The position numbers and the translations under genes were made by a program. Below, piece after piece: positions 1 through 7,720 of a DNA stretch of 26,213 nucleotides. Positions within the stretch are counted from its first letter, which is position 1. Each line of letters opens with the position of its first letter. A model generated the notes under the pieces. The model made no database searches and was not told the DNA's origin. It saw only the letters and a program-made list of their open reading frames with translations. Origin of the DNA: Candidatus Parcubacteria bacterium (GTDB taxonomy: Bacteria > Patescibacteriota > Minisyncoccia > Phycocordibacterales > UBA12088); contig RFKD01000049.1 of the NCBI GenBank assembly GCA_003694545.1, positions 1 to 26,213 on the forward strand. The letters run 5' to 3'.

Positions 1-458
1 AGCGCATAGTACACCAGAAGTATTGGAAGCGGCAAAAAATCTATACCCAACATCCTCAGTGTGTAGGTTAGGTAGAGCGTGTACCATGATCCCGCGGCTA
101 TTGCCGGGCCAAGATTCATCGGCATAAGGTGCCAATCCATCAACAGTGCGTTAACGATGATCACCGCAATAATGATCCAAAAGAGCCAGTAAGTTGAAGT
201 GGCGAAATACGGCCAAACACCGCTTTGATACGCGGATAGCGATAGGATAATCAGGCTCAGTACGATGATACTCAGTGCGATGCGCAACACACGATACACA
301 ATGTGGAGAAAGCTGCGCTCTTTCGCGTCAATAACTCCATCACGCTTTGCTTTGAAATAAAAAATAACCGCGAAGGTAGAAGACCCCACCGCTAGCCCCA
401 TTCCGAGTTGGAGCAGAATCGCAACCAAGAGCGAGAGCGAGGGAGAGATGTCAGCCAT
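1..458 (-). CDS. Polytopic membrane protein, C-terminus cut by window edge
   Basis: An open frame runs from an ATG at 458 to the left edge without a stop, giving at least 152 residues. It is very hydrophobic, with about five membrane segments. The first segment ends in a loop reading AKRDGVID, followed by IVYRVLRIAL. The same order occurs in the protein at 16749-17258 (ALRDGIIE, then VIYRVLRIGF), with similar spacing to the first membrane segment, so the two are paralogues. This copy lacks the His in membrane segment 1 that the other has. It starts 5 bases after the gene at 464-754 and is probably in the tail of the atp transcript. I do not recognise a named family with certainty. A distant tie to CopD/DUF2269-type membrane proteins is possible. 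Function unknown. Confidence 0.75.
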   Translation of the reverse strand, partial: MADISPSLSLLVAILLQLGMGLAVGSSTFAVIFYFKAKRDGVIDAKERSFLHIVYRVLRIALSIIVLSLIILSLSAYQSGVWPYFATSTYWLFWIIIAVIIVNALLMDWHLMPMNLGPAIAAGSWYTLYLTYTLRMLGIDFLPLPILLVYYA

Positions 459-463
459 ACACC

Positions 464-754
464 TTATTTGTTAATTACTTGTTGTTTGCCGTCTTCAACG
501 TCTTCCAGCGATTGCATTGCTTGCGCGAGTTCCCGGCGATACTTTTGCGTTACGCTCGCCATCGCGGTAAATTGATCTACTCCGCTGTCTATTTTTGCCT
601 TTATTTCTGTGGCCATTTTTTCAAACAAATCAGGATGCTTTTCAATGAGCTTGATCAATAATTCACGCTCTTTTTCGGGAAGATCTTGCAGTTGCCGCTC
701 GAGTACTTTTTTCGTCACTGCTCCTTTGGCTTTTTGTAGAAAACCGCGCAACAT
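464..754 (-). CDS. Small helical protein of unknown function
   Basis: A 96-residue protein from an ATG at 754. It has no membrane segment or signal peptide. It is rich in charged and helix-forming residues, with an N-terminal basic stretch (MLRGFLQKAKGAVTKK) that could be amphipathic, followed by LPEKERELLIKLIEKHPDLF, which looks like a short helical hairpin. No catalytic motif is visible. It lies 49 bases after the stop of the gene at 804 and 5 bases before the cut membrane protein at 1-458, all on the same strand as the ATP synthase genes, so it is likely co-transcribed with them. Small proteins of this kind are common in Patescibacteria. I cannot assign a function. Confidence 0.65.
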   Translation of the reverse strand: MLRGFLQKAKGAVTKKVLERQLQDLPEKERELLIKLIEKHPDLFEKMATEIKAKIDSGVDQFTAMASVTQKYRRELAQAMQSLEDVEDGKQQVINK

Positions 755-803
755 AACAACAATGCTTTATGGTTAAGGCAATGCTATTGTAGCAAGAACC
801 CCT

Positions 804-1274
804 TTAAGGAACAAGAGGAGGCTGTTGTTGGTGATACTCTTCGCTTGTTGTTTGTGCTTTCTGTTTTTCCTGATGCATCACGCGTAGCGCCCGCACAAGC
901 GTTCGGCCGCTGGTGTAGAGCGCAAATGCAAAAACAACCGCCAATGCTTGGCGAACGATTGTCAGGAGGATGGAGCCTTCTGGCGCAAAGGTTGCCGCGT
1001 ACGCCGCTAAGCCAAAGCCGAGAAATGACAAGACGGCGTCAGCAAGCGCGACCCGCCACATCGTTCGCTCGTCAAAAAGCGAAGCAAACAAGATGAGAAA
1101 CGCAGCAAAGATAATGACGAGGAAAGGGGAAAGCGGAGCGAGAAAATCCTTATGCCACGGCAGCGGCAAGATCATCAGCACAGCGGCCGATACAAAAAGA
1201 ACGCGCATCGCATCAACATTGCTCTTTTGCTCCACTTCTTCCAACAAAGGCTCTTCCCTTGCGTCAAAACTCAT
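804..1274 (-). CDS. Four-TM membrane protein downstream of atpC
   Basis: The open frame can begin at a TTG at 1307, overlapping the end of atpC. I prefer the ATG at 1274, which starts MSFDAREEPLLEEVEQKS and gives 156 residues. The protein has an acidic N-terminus and then four hydrophobic segments, roughly VLFVSAAVLMILPL, FLVIIFAAFLILFASLF, VLSFLGFGLAAYAATF and ALAVVFAFALYTSG. It ends in a polar tail rich in Q, E and P. There is no known motif. The gap to atpC is 29 bases with this start, so it probably shares the atp transcript. It could be an assembly or accessory protein of the ATP synthase, but only its position suggests that. The sequence is not related to AtpI as far as I can see. Confidence 0.65.
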   Translation of the reverse strand: MSFDAREEPLLEEVEQKSNVDAMRVLFVSAAVLMILPLPWHKDFLAPLSPFLVIIFAAFLILFASLFDERTMWRVALADAVLSFLGFGLAAYAATFAPEGSILLTIVRQALAVVFAFALYTSGRTLVRALRVMHQEKQKAQTTSEEYHQQQPPLVP

Positions 1275-1303
1275 AGGAAAAAGTGTAGCATATTTTTCCT
1301 TTG

Positions 1304-1567
1304 TCAACCCAAGAGAATGTGAACAGTGTTACCGCTCACGCTCACAATGCCGCCCTCTGTGCCAATCTCGTGACAAACCGTGTTGCCGTCTGGGGTGGTA
1401 ATAATCAGCGGGCGGCGCGCGACAAGCGGCGCTGCGTAAGGGGTGTGGTGTGGCAAGATCACGATAGCTCCCTCTTGCGTCCACGCGGCAACTTGCACCG
1501 CCTCGCCGCTAAAAATCAATCGTTCAGGGTTTGCCACAGATACGGTGAGTGTTGCTATGCGCTTCAT
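1304..1567 (-). CDS. atpC: F1 ATP synthase epsilon subunit, short form
   Basis: An 87-residue protein with the epsilon N-terminal beta-sandwich: LTVSVANPERLIFSGEAV, then GAIVILPHHTPYAAPL (the family's G.hgILPgHaP.. region) and GGIVSVSGNTVHILLG. Epsilon is usually 130-140 residues and ends in two helices that can extend into the F1 head and inhibit ATP hydrolysis. Here the protein stops at the end of the sandwich, so that C-terminal domain is absent. The subunit should still connect gamma to the c-ring, but the classic epsilon inhibition cannot operate. It is the last of the eight structural atp genes, 5 bases after atpD, and its stop is TGA. Short epsilons occur in other small-genome bacteria, so this is probably real and not a truncation. 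Confidence 0.95.
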   Translation of the reverse strand: MKRIATLTVSVANPERLIFSGEAVQVAAWTQEGAIVILPHHTPYAAPLVARRPLIITTPDGNTVCHEIGTEGGIVSVSGNTVHILLG

Positions 1568-1572
1568 AAATA

Positions 1573-2985
1573 CTATTGTGCCTCACGCGTGGCTTGCTCC
1601 ACATCTTGGATTGAACCTTTCATATAAAAAGCGCTTTCAGGCAAATGATCATAGCGCCCCTCGAGAATTGCCTTAAAGGAAGCAACTGTTTCCTCACGGG
1701 TGACATACGCTCCCGCAATACCCGTAAATACCTCACCGACGAAAAACGGTTGGGAAAGGAAGCGTTGAATCTTACGGGCGCGATCGACAATTAATTTATC
1801 GTCATCCGAAAGCTCTTCCGTTCCAAGAATGGCAATGATGTCTTGCAAGTCTTTGTACCGCTGGAGAATTTGCTTCACATTGTTGGCAACTTCGTAATGT
1901 TCGTTCCCCACAATTTCGGGATCCAACGCAGTCGAACTTGACTCCAAGGGATCAACCGCCGGATAAATGGCAAGCGCGGCCAGTTGACGCGAGAGCACTA
2001 CGGTGGCGTCAAGATGTGAAAAGGTGGTTGCGGGGGCGGGATCCGTTAGGTCATCCGCGGGAACATACACAGCCTGCACGGAGGTAATGGAGCCCTTGTG
2101 CGTGGAGGTAATGCGCTCTTGTAGGCGTCCCATTTCTTCCGCGAGCGTCGGTTGATATCCCACCGCGCTAGGAACGCGACCCAACAGCGTAGAAACCTCA
2201 GAACCTGCCTGCGTAAATCGGAACACATTGTCCATAAAAAACAGGACATCCTTCCCCATTTCGTCGCGGAAGTATTCGGCAAGCGTCAGGCCCGTAAGAG
2301 CAACGCGGGCGCGAGCACCCGGTACTTCGTTCATTTGACCAAATACGAGAGCGGTTTTATCCAACACGCCCGACTCCTGCATCTCGTGGTACAAGTCGTT
2401 CCCTTCACGCACGCGCTCACCCACGCCGGCAAACACTGAATAGCCGCCATGCTCCGCGGCTATGTTGCGGATGAGCTCTTGAATGAGGACTGTCTTTCCC
2501 ACTCCTGCTCCGCCAAACAGCCCGACTTTTCCTCCTTTGATGAAAGGAACCAACAGGTCGATAACCTTAATGCCGGTTTCAAACACCTCAGCCTTCGTTG
2601 ATTGCTCAGCGAAGGCGGGAGGATCGCGGTGAATTGGCCAGAACATATTTGTTTTAGGCTCTCCTTTGCCGTCGATAGGGTTGCCAATGACATCAAACAT
2701 CCTGCCCAAAATTTCCTCCCCCACTGGCACGCGCACCGGCGCTCCGAGATGGCGAACGGACGCTCCACGGCGCAACCCGTCCGTGGAAGAAAGCGCTATG
2801 GCGCGAACACGCCCCGCCCCAATATGCTGGGCGACTTCAAGAATGATTGGTTTATCCGCTTCCAACGCCCGCTTGCCTTCCACCTCCAAAGCGTGAGTCA
2901 CCGGCGGCAGAGGAGCACCGTCGGGAAACACCACATCAATCACGGTTCCGATAATTTGCGCGATGGTTCCTTTCGTTTCTTGCAT
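1573..2985 (-). CDS. atpD: F1 ATP synthase beta subunit (catalytic)
   Basis: A 470-residue protein, full length for beta. It carries the catalytic nucleotide site: P-loop GGAGVGKT with Lys164 and Thr165, the catalytic Glu190 in GVGERVREGNDLYHEM, and Walker B in LFFMDNVFRF (Asp252). The C-terminal part has ELSDDDK at the place of the DELSEED loop that contacts gamma. Two positions differ from the usual consensus: GERVREG for GERTREG, and NEVPGAR for NEPPGAR (Val221). In F1 it forms the alpha3beta3 head and makes ATP from ADP and phosphate. The start at 2985 is an ATG 24 bases after atpG. GGAG lies only three bases before the ATG, too near to be a normal ribosome binding site. Confidence 0.99.
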   Translation of the reverse strand: MQETKGTIAQIIGTVIDVVFPDGAPLPPVTHALEVEGKRALEADKPIILEVAQHIGAGRVRAIALSSTDGLRRGASVRHLGAPVRVPVGEEILGRMFDVIGNPIDGKGEPKTNMFWPIHRDPPAFAEQSTKAEVFETGIKVIDLLVPFIKGGKVGLFGGAGVGKTVLIQELIRNIAAEHGGYSVFAGVGERVREGNDLYHEMQESGVLDKTALVFGQMNEVPGARARVALTGLTLAEYFRDEMGKDVLFFMDNVFRFTQAGSEVSTLLGRVPSAVGYQPTLAEEMGRLQERITSTHKGSITSVQAVYVPADDLTDPAPATTFSHLDATVVLSRQLAALAIYPAVDPLESSSTALDPEIVGNEHYEVANNVKQILQRYKDLQDIIAILGTEELSDDDKLIVDRARKIQRFLSQPFFVGEVFTGIAGAYVTREETVASFKAILEGRYDHLPESAFYMKGSIQDVEQATREAQ

Positions 2986-3009
2986 ACTCCGAGGCTAAGC
3001 TAATAATCG

Positions 3010-3939
3010 CTACTGCATTGCTTCAATACTGCTCACGATTTCTGAAATTTCTCGGGTGATTGACGCTTGGCGGATTTTGTTGAACGACAGCGTGAGCTGC
3101 TCCACCATTTCTTCCCCACGGTCGGTGGCGTTTTTCATTGCCACCATCCGAGCGGCTTGCTCGCTCGCTGCGCTTTCCGCAACAGCGTGCGCCAACAGTG
3201 CGCTCAAAGCAAGAGGGACAAGCGTTCGCCACACCGCTTCCGCTGATGGCGCAAACAAGAAGGAACCAACAGCCTTCGGCTCTGTGTCTCCGCGAAGGGG
3301 AACTTTTGCTTGCGAGTGGGAGTGCTGGATGCTGTCTGCGGCTTGCCGCAGGGCATCCGCGCTCAAGGGCAAAAGCGGCAAGCAGCGCGCTTGCTGCTCA
3401 AATGTGCTTCGCAAATAGGAATACCACACCTCTACTTCTTTCACCGCACCTTCTTGCCAGCGCAACAGCAAAGCTTCTGCCAACGAGCGGATATCTTCAA
3501 TTGGCACCACACCGCCCCAGCGCTCTTTGCGGAGCGCTACCTCCCAACCACGGCGGGAGAAAAATTCGGCACCTCGTTTCCCCACAGCAAACATCACCGC
3601 ATCTTCGCGGGAAAGATTTCTCTCGCGCAACGACGCACGTAGCGCACGAATAATGTTACTGTTGAGGGCCCCGGCAAGCCCGCGATCGGCAGTGATCAAC
3701 ACAATCCCAACCCTACCTGCCTTTTTTGTCTGCCGCCACGATGAAATATCGTCCTCTTGTAAGCGAGAAGAGATTGAGGCGATAAGCTGCGCTGCAACTT
3801 GCATATAGGAGCGTAAGTGCGCCGCGCGGTCTTGCGTCTTGCGCATCTTGGCGGCCGCAACAGCTTCCATGGCGCTTGTTACCTGGCCAAGCTTTTTGAT
3901 GGCACCAATTTTTTGCTTCACCTGCTTTAGGGTGGTCAT
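3010..3939 (-). CDS. atpG: F1 ATP synthase gamma subunit (rotor shaft)
   Basis: A 309-residue protein with the family's N-terminal signature, TTLKQVKQKIGAIKKLGQVT followed by SAMEAVAAAKMRK, and the C-terminal coiled-coil half, MKNATDRGEEMVEQLTLSFN then KIRQASITREISEIVSS. These two helices form the shaft that turns inside the alpha3beta3 head and couples it to the c-ring. The middle Rossmann-like part includes VLITADRGLAGALNSNI. Length is slightly above the usual 285-290 residues because of an enlarged central loop around residues 195-240. It sits between atpA (16 bases) and atpD (24 bases), as expected. All parts needed for function appear present. Confidence 0.98.
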   Translation of the reverse strand: MTTLKQVKQKIGAIKKLGQVTSAMEAVAAAKMRKTQDRAAHLRSYMQVAAQLIASISSRLQEDDISSWRQTKKAGRVGIVLITADRGLAGALNSNIIRALRASLRERNLSREDAVMFAVGKRGAEFFSRRGWEVALRKERWGGVVPIEDIRSLAEALLLRWQEGAVKEVEVWYSYLRSTFEQQARCLPLLPLSADALRQAADSIQHSHSQAKVPLRGDTEPKAVGSFLFAPSAEAVWRTLVPLALSALLAHAVAESAASEQAARMVAMKNATDRGEEMVEQLTLSFNKIRQASITREISEIVSSIEAMQ

Positions 3940-3955
3940 ATGGTGCGATGTCTAC

Positions 3956-5557
3956 TTAGTGAACCCCCTCAGGTGCGGGAGAACTCTCCTGCTTCCACTT
4001 GGGATGTGCCTCCAAAAAGGCGGGGAACACATCTTCCAACAAGCGGCGTTGAACTGCTTCAGGGAAGTCGCGATGCTCGTCGATGTGCTTTTGGATTTCG
4101 ACATCGCGCGCTTTCACGAACCCGACCAGCTCACGGGCGGCGCGTTGCACTTCCTCGATAGGCACCCCGTCAAACACTCCTTGATTCGCGGCGTAAATCA
4201 TTACCACTTGCTCAAAGAGGGTTCGGTGTTCAGCCTTGCCTTGCTTGAGAAGTTCAACAAGCCGTTGACCTTTTTCAAGGCGGGCGCGCGTGGCAACGTC
4301 AAGGTCAGACGCAAACTGCGCGAAGGCTTCCAACTCGCGGAACTGCGCGAGTTCAATGCGCATTTTGCTCGCGACCGCCTTCATTGCTTTTGTTTGCGCG
4401 GAAGAACCGACGCGCGAGACGGAAAGGCCGACATTGATTGCCGGGCGAACACCTTTGTTAAACAAATCTCCCTCAAGGTAAATTTGTCCATCCGTAATGG
4501 AAATGACATTAGTGGGAATATACGCAGAAACATCGCCTGCTTGGGTTTCTATAATGGGAAGCGCCGTGATGGAGCCTCCTCCGTGCTCATCGGAAAGCTT
4601 CGCGGCGCGCTCCAGCAAGCGAGAGTGAAGATAAAAGATGTCTCCCGGATACGCTTCACGGCCCGGCGGGCGGCGCAAGAGAAGCGACACTTGACGATAC
4701 GCAACCGCATGCTTGGAAAGATCGTCGTAGACAATCAACACATCTTTCCCCTGCTCCATAAAGTATTCAGCCATAGAAGAAGCCGCAAACGGCGCGAGGA
4801 ATTGCAAGGCCGCAGGCGCCGAAGAAGGCGCGTCGACGACGATTGTGTACTCCATTGCGCCCGCATCTTTGAACTGACGGACAATGCGCGCCGTTTTTGA
4901 TTCTTTTTGCCCAATGGATACATATACGCAAATCGGCCGCCTCTCCTTGGGTTCGTTGCGTTGGTTGAGAATGGTGTCCACCGCCACGGTTGTTTTCCCC
5001 GTGAATCTATCGCCGATGATGAGTTCGCGCTGTCCACGCCCGATGGGTATCATTGCGTCAATAGCGGTAATACCTGTTTGCAAGGGCTGTTTGACGGCTT
5101 GGCGCGCAATCACGGGATAGCTCGGCCGTTCAACTGGATAGCGGGTCCGTGAGGTAATATTTGGCCCACCATCAAGCGGCTCAGCAAGGGGTGACACGAC
5201 CCTGCCAAGCAGGTTTTCTCCCACGGGCACGGAAAGCACTTCCCCCGTCGCACGCGCTTGCGAACCTTCACGAACGCGCCGCTCATCACCGAGTAGTACC
5301 GCGCGGACGGTTTCTTCTTCCAAATTAAGCGCGACCGCGTAAAGCGGCTTTGCTTCCATTTCTTGAGCCACTTCCTCGCCAGACGCTGTGTCAATGAGAA
5401 TCATTTCAGCCATTTGAGCGCTCGACAGCCCTTCAATCTCCACCACGCCGTCCCCAACGCGCACAACGCGCCCAACCGATTCCGTGGAAGGTTCAGGCGG
5501 CGAAAAATCGGCAAGAGCGCGTTCAAGGCGGGCAATAAGTGTGTGATCTATCGCCAT
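3956..5557 (-). CDS. atpA: F1 ATP synthase alpha subunit
   Basis: A 533-residue protein with the alpha architecture: N-terminal beta-barrel (VGRVVRVGDGVVEIEGL), P-loop GDRFTGKT at residues 182-189, and the arginine-finger segment SVSRVGSSAQTKAMK. Alpha alternates with beta in the F1 head and holds the non-catalytic nucleotide sites. The P-loop is unusual: nearly all bacterial alphas read GDRQTGKT, and here the Gln is Phe185. The N-terminal region that binds delta begins MAIDHTLIARLERALADF, shorter than in E. coli. The C-terminus extends past the usual end with a polar tail (KQESSPAPEGVH). It starts at the ATG at 5557, 9 bases after atpH, with no Shine-Dalgarno sequence. Confidence 0.99.
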   Translation of the reverse strand: MAIDHTLIARLERALADFSPPEPSTESVGRVVRVGDGVVEIEGLSSAQMAEMILIDTASGEEVAQEMEAKPLYAVALNLEEETVRAVLLGDERRVREGSQARATGEVLSVPVGENLLGRVVSPLAEPLDGGPNITSRTRYPVERPSYPVIARQAVKQPLQTGITAIDAMIPIGRGQRELIIGDRFTGKTTVAVDTILNQRNEPKERRPICVYVSIGQKESKTARIVRQFKDAGAMEYTIVVDAPSSAPAALQFLAPFAASSMAEYFMEQGKDVLIVYDDLSKHAVAYRQVSLLLRRPPGREAYPGDIFYLHSRLLERAAKLSDEHGGGSITALPIIETQAGDVSAYIPTNVISITDGQIYLEGDLFNKGVRPAINVGLSVSRVGSSAQTKAMKAVASKMRIELAQFRELEAFAQFASDLDVATRARLEKGQRLVELLKQGKAEHRTLFEQVVMIYAANQGVFDGVPIEEVQRAARELVGFVKARDVEIQKHIDEHRDFPEAVQRRLLEDVFPAFLEAHPKWKQESSPAPEGVH

Positions 5558-5566
5558 AAGGCTACA

Positions 5567-5992
5567 TTAGTTATGGTCATACCGCGCGGCATTGCGCAAG
5601 GCGCCATACAGCGCGAGTACGGCGCGCCGCCGTGAAGCGTCCACCATACGATCGCGCCATACGAGTCGCCATCCTCCAATAAGGGTGGGATCAATAATCG
5701 CCTCTACTGGGGTAGATTCTGGAGCACCCCAGCGGGTAAGGTAAGCGCGGGATTCGGCGCGAGCTTTCGCGGCTTCATCCGGTCGGGCAATGGCAAGCTG
5801 TGCCGTTTGCCGACGGACCCGCCCCACAGCCTGCGCGCGCAGAGCTCGCAGCGCAAAACGCAAAAGGGCTGTACGGTGCGTCCGCGTCAAATAGTTCTGC
5901 ATTCCACTGAGAACAGCCGACAACTCCTCGCCTCTTTCCAACTGAAGCAGTGCCGCACGGGCAAGAGATTCTACAAATTGCTTGGGTTTCAT
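5567..5992 (-). CDS. atpH: F1 ATP synthase delta subunit, short form
   Basis: A 141-residue protein in the delta position between atpF and atpA. The diagnostic part is the C-terminal domain: AIIDPTLIGGWRLVWRDRMV then DASRRRAVLALY matches the family pattern in which a conserved (I/L)GG turn is followed by G/D..iD.Sv...L..L. Bacterial deltas are usually about 175-180 residues. The N-terminal helical bundle that caps alpha is shortened here to roughly 85 residues but still reads as helices (FVESLARAALLQLERGEE). Delta forms the peripheral stalk with the b dimer and holds the F1 head still. Identification depends on both the motif and operon order. The shortening is likely a lineage trait. Confidence 0.93.
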   Translation of the reverse strand: MKPKQFVESLARAALLQLERGEELSAVLSGMQNYLTRTHRTALLRFALRALRAQAVGRVRRQTAQLAIARPDEAAKARAESRAYLTRWGAPESTPVEAIIDPTLIGGWRLVWRDRMVDASRRRAVLALYGALRNAARYDHN

Positions 5993-6013
5993 ACAACCGC
6001 GATATCACAATGG

Positions 6014-6472
6014 TTACGAAGAAGATTCCGATTTCTCAGCACACACTTTTGCGACCCCCTGCGCCACAAGCCGCGCCACTTCGTCTTGCATCGCCAGCCG
6101 AGTTTGCTCTCGGTAGTGGGAAGCCACACGCTGAGCTTCCGCAATAATTGCCGCAGCTTCTTTTTGCGCGGCCTCGCGAATGTCTTTTGCGCGAGCGCGC
6201 GCCTCAGCTTCGGCCGCCTCCAACACCATTTGCCGCTTTTGCGCAATCTCGGCGAGCGCCTGTTCCCGCTCTTCCTCCGCTTTGCCCAACTCTCTACGCG
6301 CCATATCAAGCGCTCGCGCGGCTTCTGATGCTTCCTTGCGGCGCGCTTCAATGAGGTCAATAACCGGCCGATACAACAAATACCACAGCGCAACCGCAAG
6401 CAGGGTGAAGTTAAAAATCTGCACCCCCAAAAGACGCGCATCTATTCCAAACGCCGTGAGAATGTCGGCCAT
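6014..6472 (-). CDS. atpF: Fo ATP synthase subunit b (peripheral stalk)
   Basis: A 152-residue protein with one N-terminal membrane helix (FNFTLLAVALWYLLYRPV at about residues 20-37) followed by a long, highly charged helix rich in Ala, Glu, Arg and Lys that runs to the C-terminus. This is the standard b subunit: a dimer anchors the stator in the membrane and reaches up to delta. The length is near the usual 155-165. The membrane helix ends in the family's typical LL.+Pv...i..R pattern. It is 21 bases after atpE and 21 bases before atpH. There is a single b gene and no b' copy, so a homodimer is expected. Confidence 0.97.
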   Translation of the reverse strand: MADILTAFGIDARLLGVQIFNFTLLAVALWYLLYRPVIDLIEARRKEASEAARALDMARRELGKAEEEREQALAEIAQKRQMVLEAAEAEARARAKDIREAAQKEAAAIIAEAQRVASHYREQTRLAMQDEVARLVAQGVAKVCAEKSESSS

Positions 6473-6493
6473 ACAAGCGCGCGCGACAACAAA

Positions 6494-6724
6494 CTACGCG
6501 AACTTAATGATAAAGCCTACCACCAAAGCAAAAATGGCTAACGCTTCCGTAAACGCGATGCCAATGAACATATTGGTAACCACCTTCCCGCTTGCGTCTG
6601 GGTTTCTCCCGATTGCTTCGAGCGCTTTCGCCGCAATCATTCCAATACCTATCGCGGGCCCAAATACACCCACGGCGACCACAATCGCCATTGCGAGATC
6701 CTGCAAAGAAGCTGCGTTTTCCAT
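6494..6724 (-). CDS. atpE: Fo ATP synthase subunit c (ring)
   Basis: A 76-residue hairpin of two membrane helices joined by the polar loop GRNPDASGK. The ion-carrying carboxylate is Glu60 in IAFTEALAIF. Sodium-binding c-rings (for example Ilyobacter) have Gln in helix 1 and Ser or Thr after the key Glu. Here the matching positions are Ile27 and Ala61, so the sequence predicts proton coupling. Helix 1 contains the Gly-rich packing stretch FGPAIGIGM. It is preceded by a 177-base spacer after atpB that holds hairpins and a tandem repeat (see those entries), which is unusual in an otherwise tight operon and may help to raise c output over a and b. No Shine-Dalgarno sequence is visible. Confidence 0.98.
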   Translation of the reverse strand: MENAASLQDLAMAIVVAVGVFGPAIGIGMIAAKALEAIGRNPDASGKVVTNMFIGIAFTEALAIFALVVGFIIKFA

Positions 6725-6745
6725 ACTGCTAGTGCCATTAATTTA

Positions 6746-6777
6746 GATAAAAGGATAAAAGGATAAAAGTGATAAAG
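6746..6777 (-). repeat. Tandem 8-base repeat in the atpE leader
   Basis: Three perfect tandem copies of GATAAAAG occupy 6746-6769, followed by T and a partial copy (GATAAAG, 6771-6777). In the atpE transcript this reads as three CUUUUAUC units, a U-rich tract ending 21 bases before the atpE start. In E. coli a U-rich region ahead of atpE is known to enhance its translation. A similar role here is only inferred. Confidence 0.7.
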
Positions 6778-6842
6778 ATACGCGTAGTAAAACCTCTTGC
6801 TCGGCCAGAAAGCACTTCAAAATGTGTATTCTAGCCTCGCGT

Positions 6843-6895
6843 GAGGAGCAAAGGCTCCTCGCGCACCCCCCTGGGTGGGCAAGGGGGTGCGCGAG
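6843..6895 (-). promoter_or_regulatory. Two mutually exclusive hairpins between atpB and atpE
   Basis: A 13-bp perfect stem pairs 6858-6870 with 6883-6895 (12-base loop), starting only 7 bases after the atpB stop. A second stem of 7 bp pairs 6843-6849 with 6854-6860 around a four-base loop. They share bases 6858-6860, so they cannot both form fully. Neither is followed by a T-run in the direction of transcription, so a simple terminator is unlikely. The position suggests partial termination, RNA processing or protection of the downstream message, which would adjust the ratio of a to c subunits. Confidence 0.6.
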
Positions 6896-6901
6896 AGGCC
6901 C

Positions 6902-7657
6902 TTAATGTTTCTCCGAATGCTCAGAAATCGCAATTTTAACGAAAAACAGCGTGAGCAAAGCAAAAATGGCCCCTTGGATGATGCCCACAAAAGCCTCAAA
7001 TCCCATCATTGGAGCAGGGATAAAAAACGGCACCAGTGCCATCAGAACTAACAGGAGCACCTTCCCCGCGAATATATTGCCAAACAAACGGAAGCTGAAC
7101 GACACAATCCGCGCCAACTCGCTCACCGCCTCAATAATGCCAACAAAGAACCCAGTGACCGACCGCAGGTTAACAAACTTTTTCACATAACTCAACCCAA
7201 GGGTCCGAAAGCCGAAATACTCAATCACAACAAACGCGATAAGCGCAAGCGCGAGCGTTACATTCAAATCGGTATTCATCGGATACAGCAGAGGAATAAG
7301 CGAATGCTCTCCGTGTGCTTCCTCCCAGAAGCCGACCGATCCCACCCCCGGCAAGAGGCCAATGAGATTAGCAAGGGTGATGTAAAGAAACAGCGTCAGC
7401 ACGATAGGCAACAGCTTGCGCGCGAGCGAACGGCTCTCCAACACTTCTGCAATGTAGTCATACACCCCGCCAACTACGACTTCCGCAACCACCTGCCCTG
7501 AAGAGACAGGAACGCGCCGCAGGCGCGCCCGCACCCAAACCGCCCAGCCTATAATCAGCGCCATCACCACCCAACTCGTCAAAAGAGTGCTGGTTATGGG
7601 TAACCCTCCAATCTCGCCTAACACATAGGGCTCAAGAGCAATGTGTAACTCATTCAT
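6902..7657 (-). CDS. atpB: Fo ATP synthase subunit a (proton channel)
   Basis: The frame opens at a TTG at 7696, but the ATG at 7657 (MNELHIALEPYVLGEIGGLP) fits the family start better. That gives 251 residues and about six membrane helices. The essential arginine is Arg190 in FRLFGNIFAG, which faces the c-ring carboxylate. The conserved Gln of the last long helix is Gln228 in GIIQGAIFALL. The positions equal to E. coli Glu219 and His245 are Lys199 and Glu221. The second is a well-known swap, while Lys at the first is unusual. With the c-ring this subunit forms the two half-channels for protons. It is the first gene of the operon. No clear promoter or ribosome binding site is visible ahead of it. 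Confidence 0.97.
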   Translation of the reverse strand: MNELHIALEPYVLGEIGGLPITSTLLTSWVVMALIIGWAVWVRARLRRVPVSSGQVVAEVVVGGVYDYIAEVLESRSLARKLLPIVLTLFLYITLANLIGLLPGVGSVGFWEEAHGEHSLIPLLYPMNTDLNVTLALALIAFVVIEYFGFRTLGLSYVKKFVNLRSVTGFFVGIIEAVSELARIVSFSFRLFGNIFAGKVLLLVLMALVPFFIPAPMMGFEAFVGIIQGAIFALLTLFFVKIAISEHSEKH

Positions 7658-7720
7658 ACACGGGGGCATCTTAGCAAGCAAGACGATAGTTGCCAAGAGT
7701 AAGCGAGCTTCGCGCGGTGG

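Noticed and set aside
3839..4900. A 353-residue plus-strand open frame
   Set aside because: It is antisense to atpG and atpA, which are certain, and its composition is that of a shadow frame.
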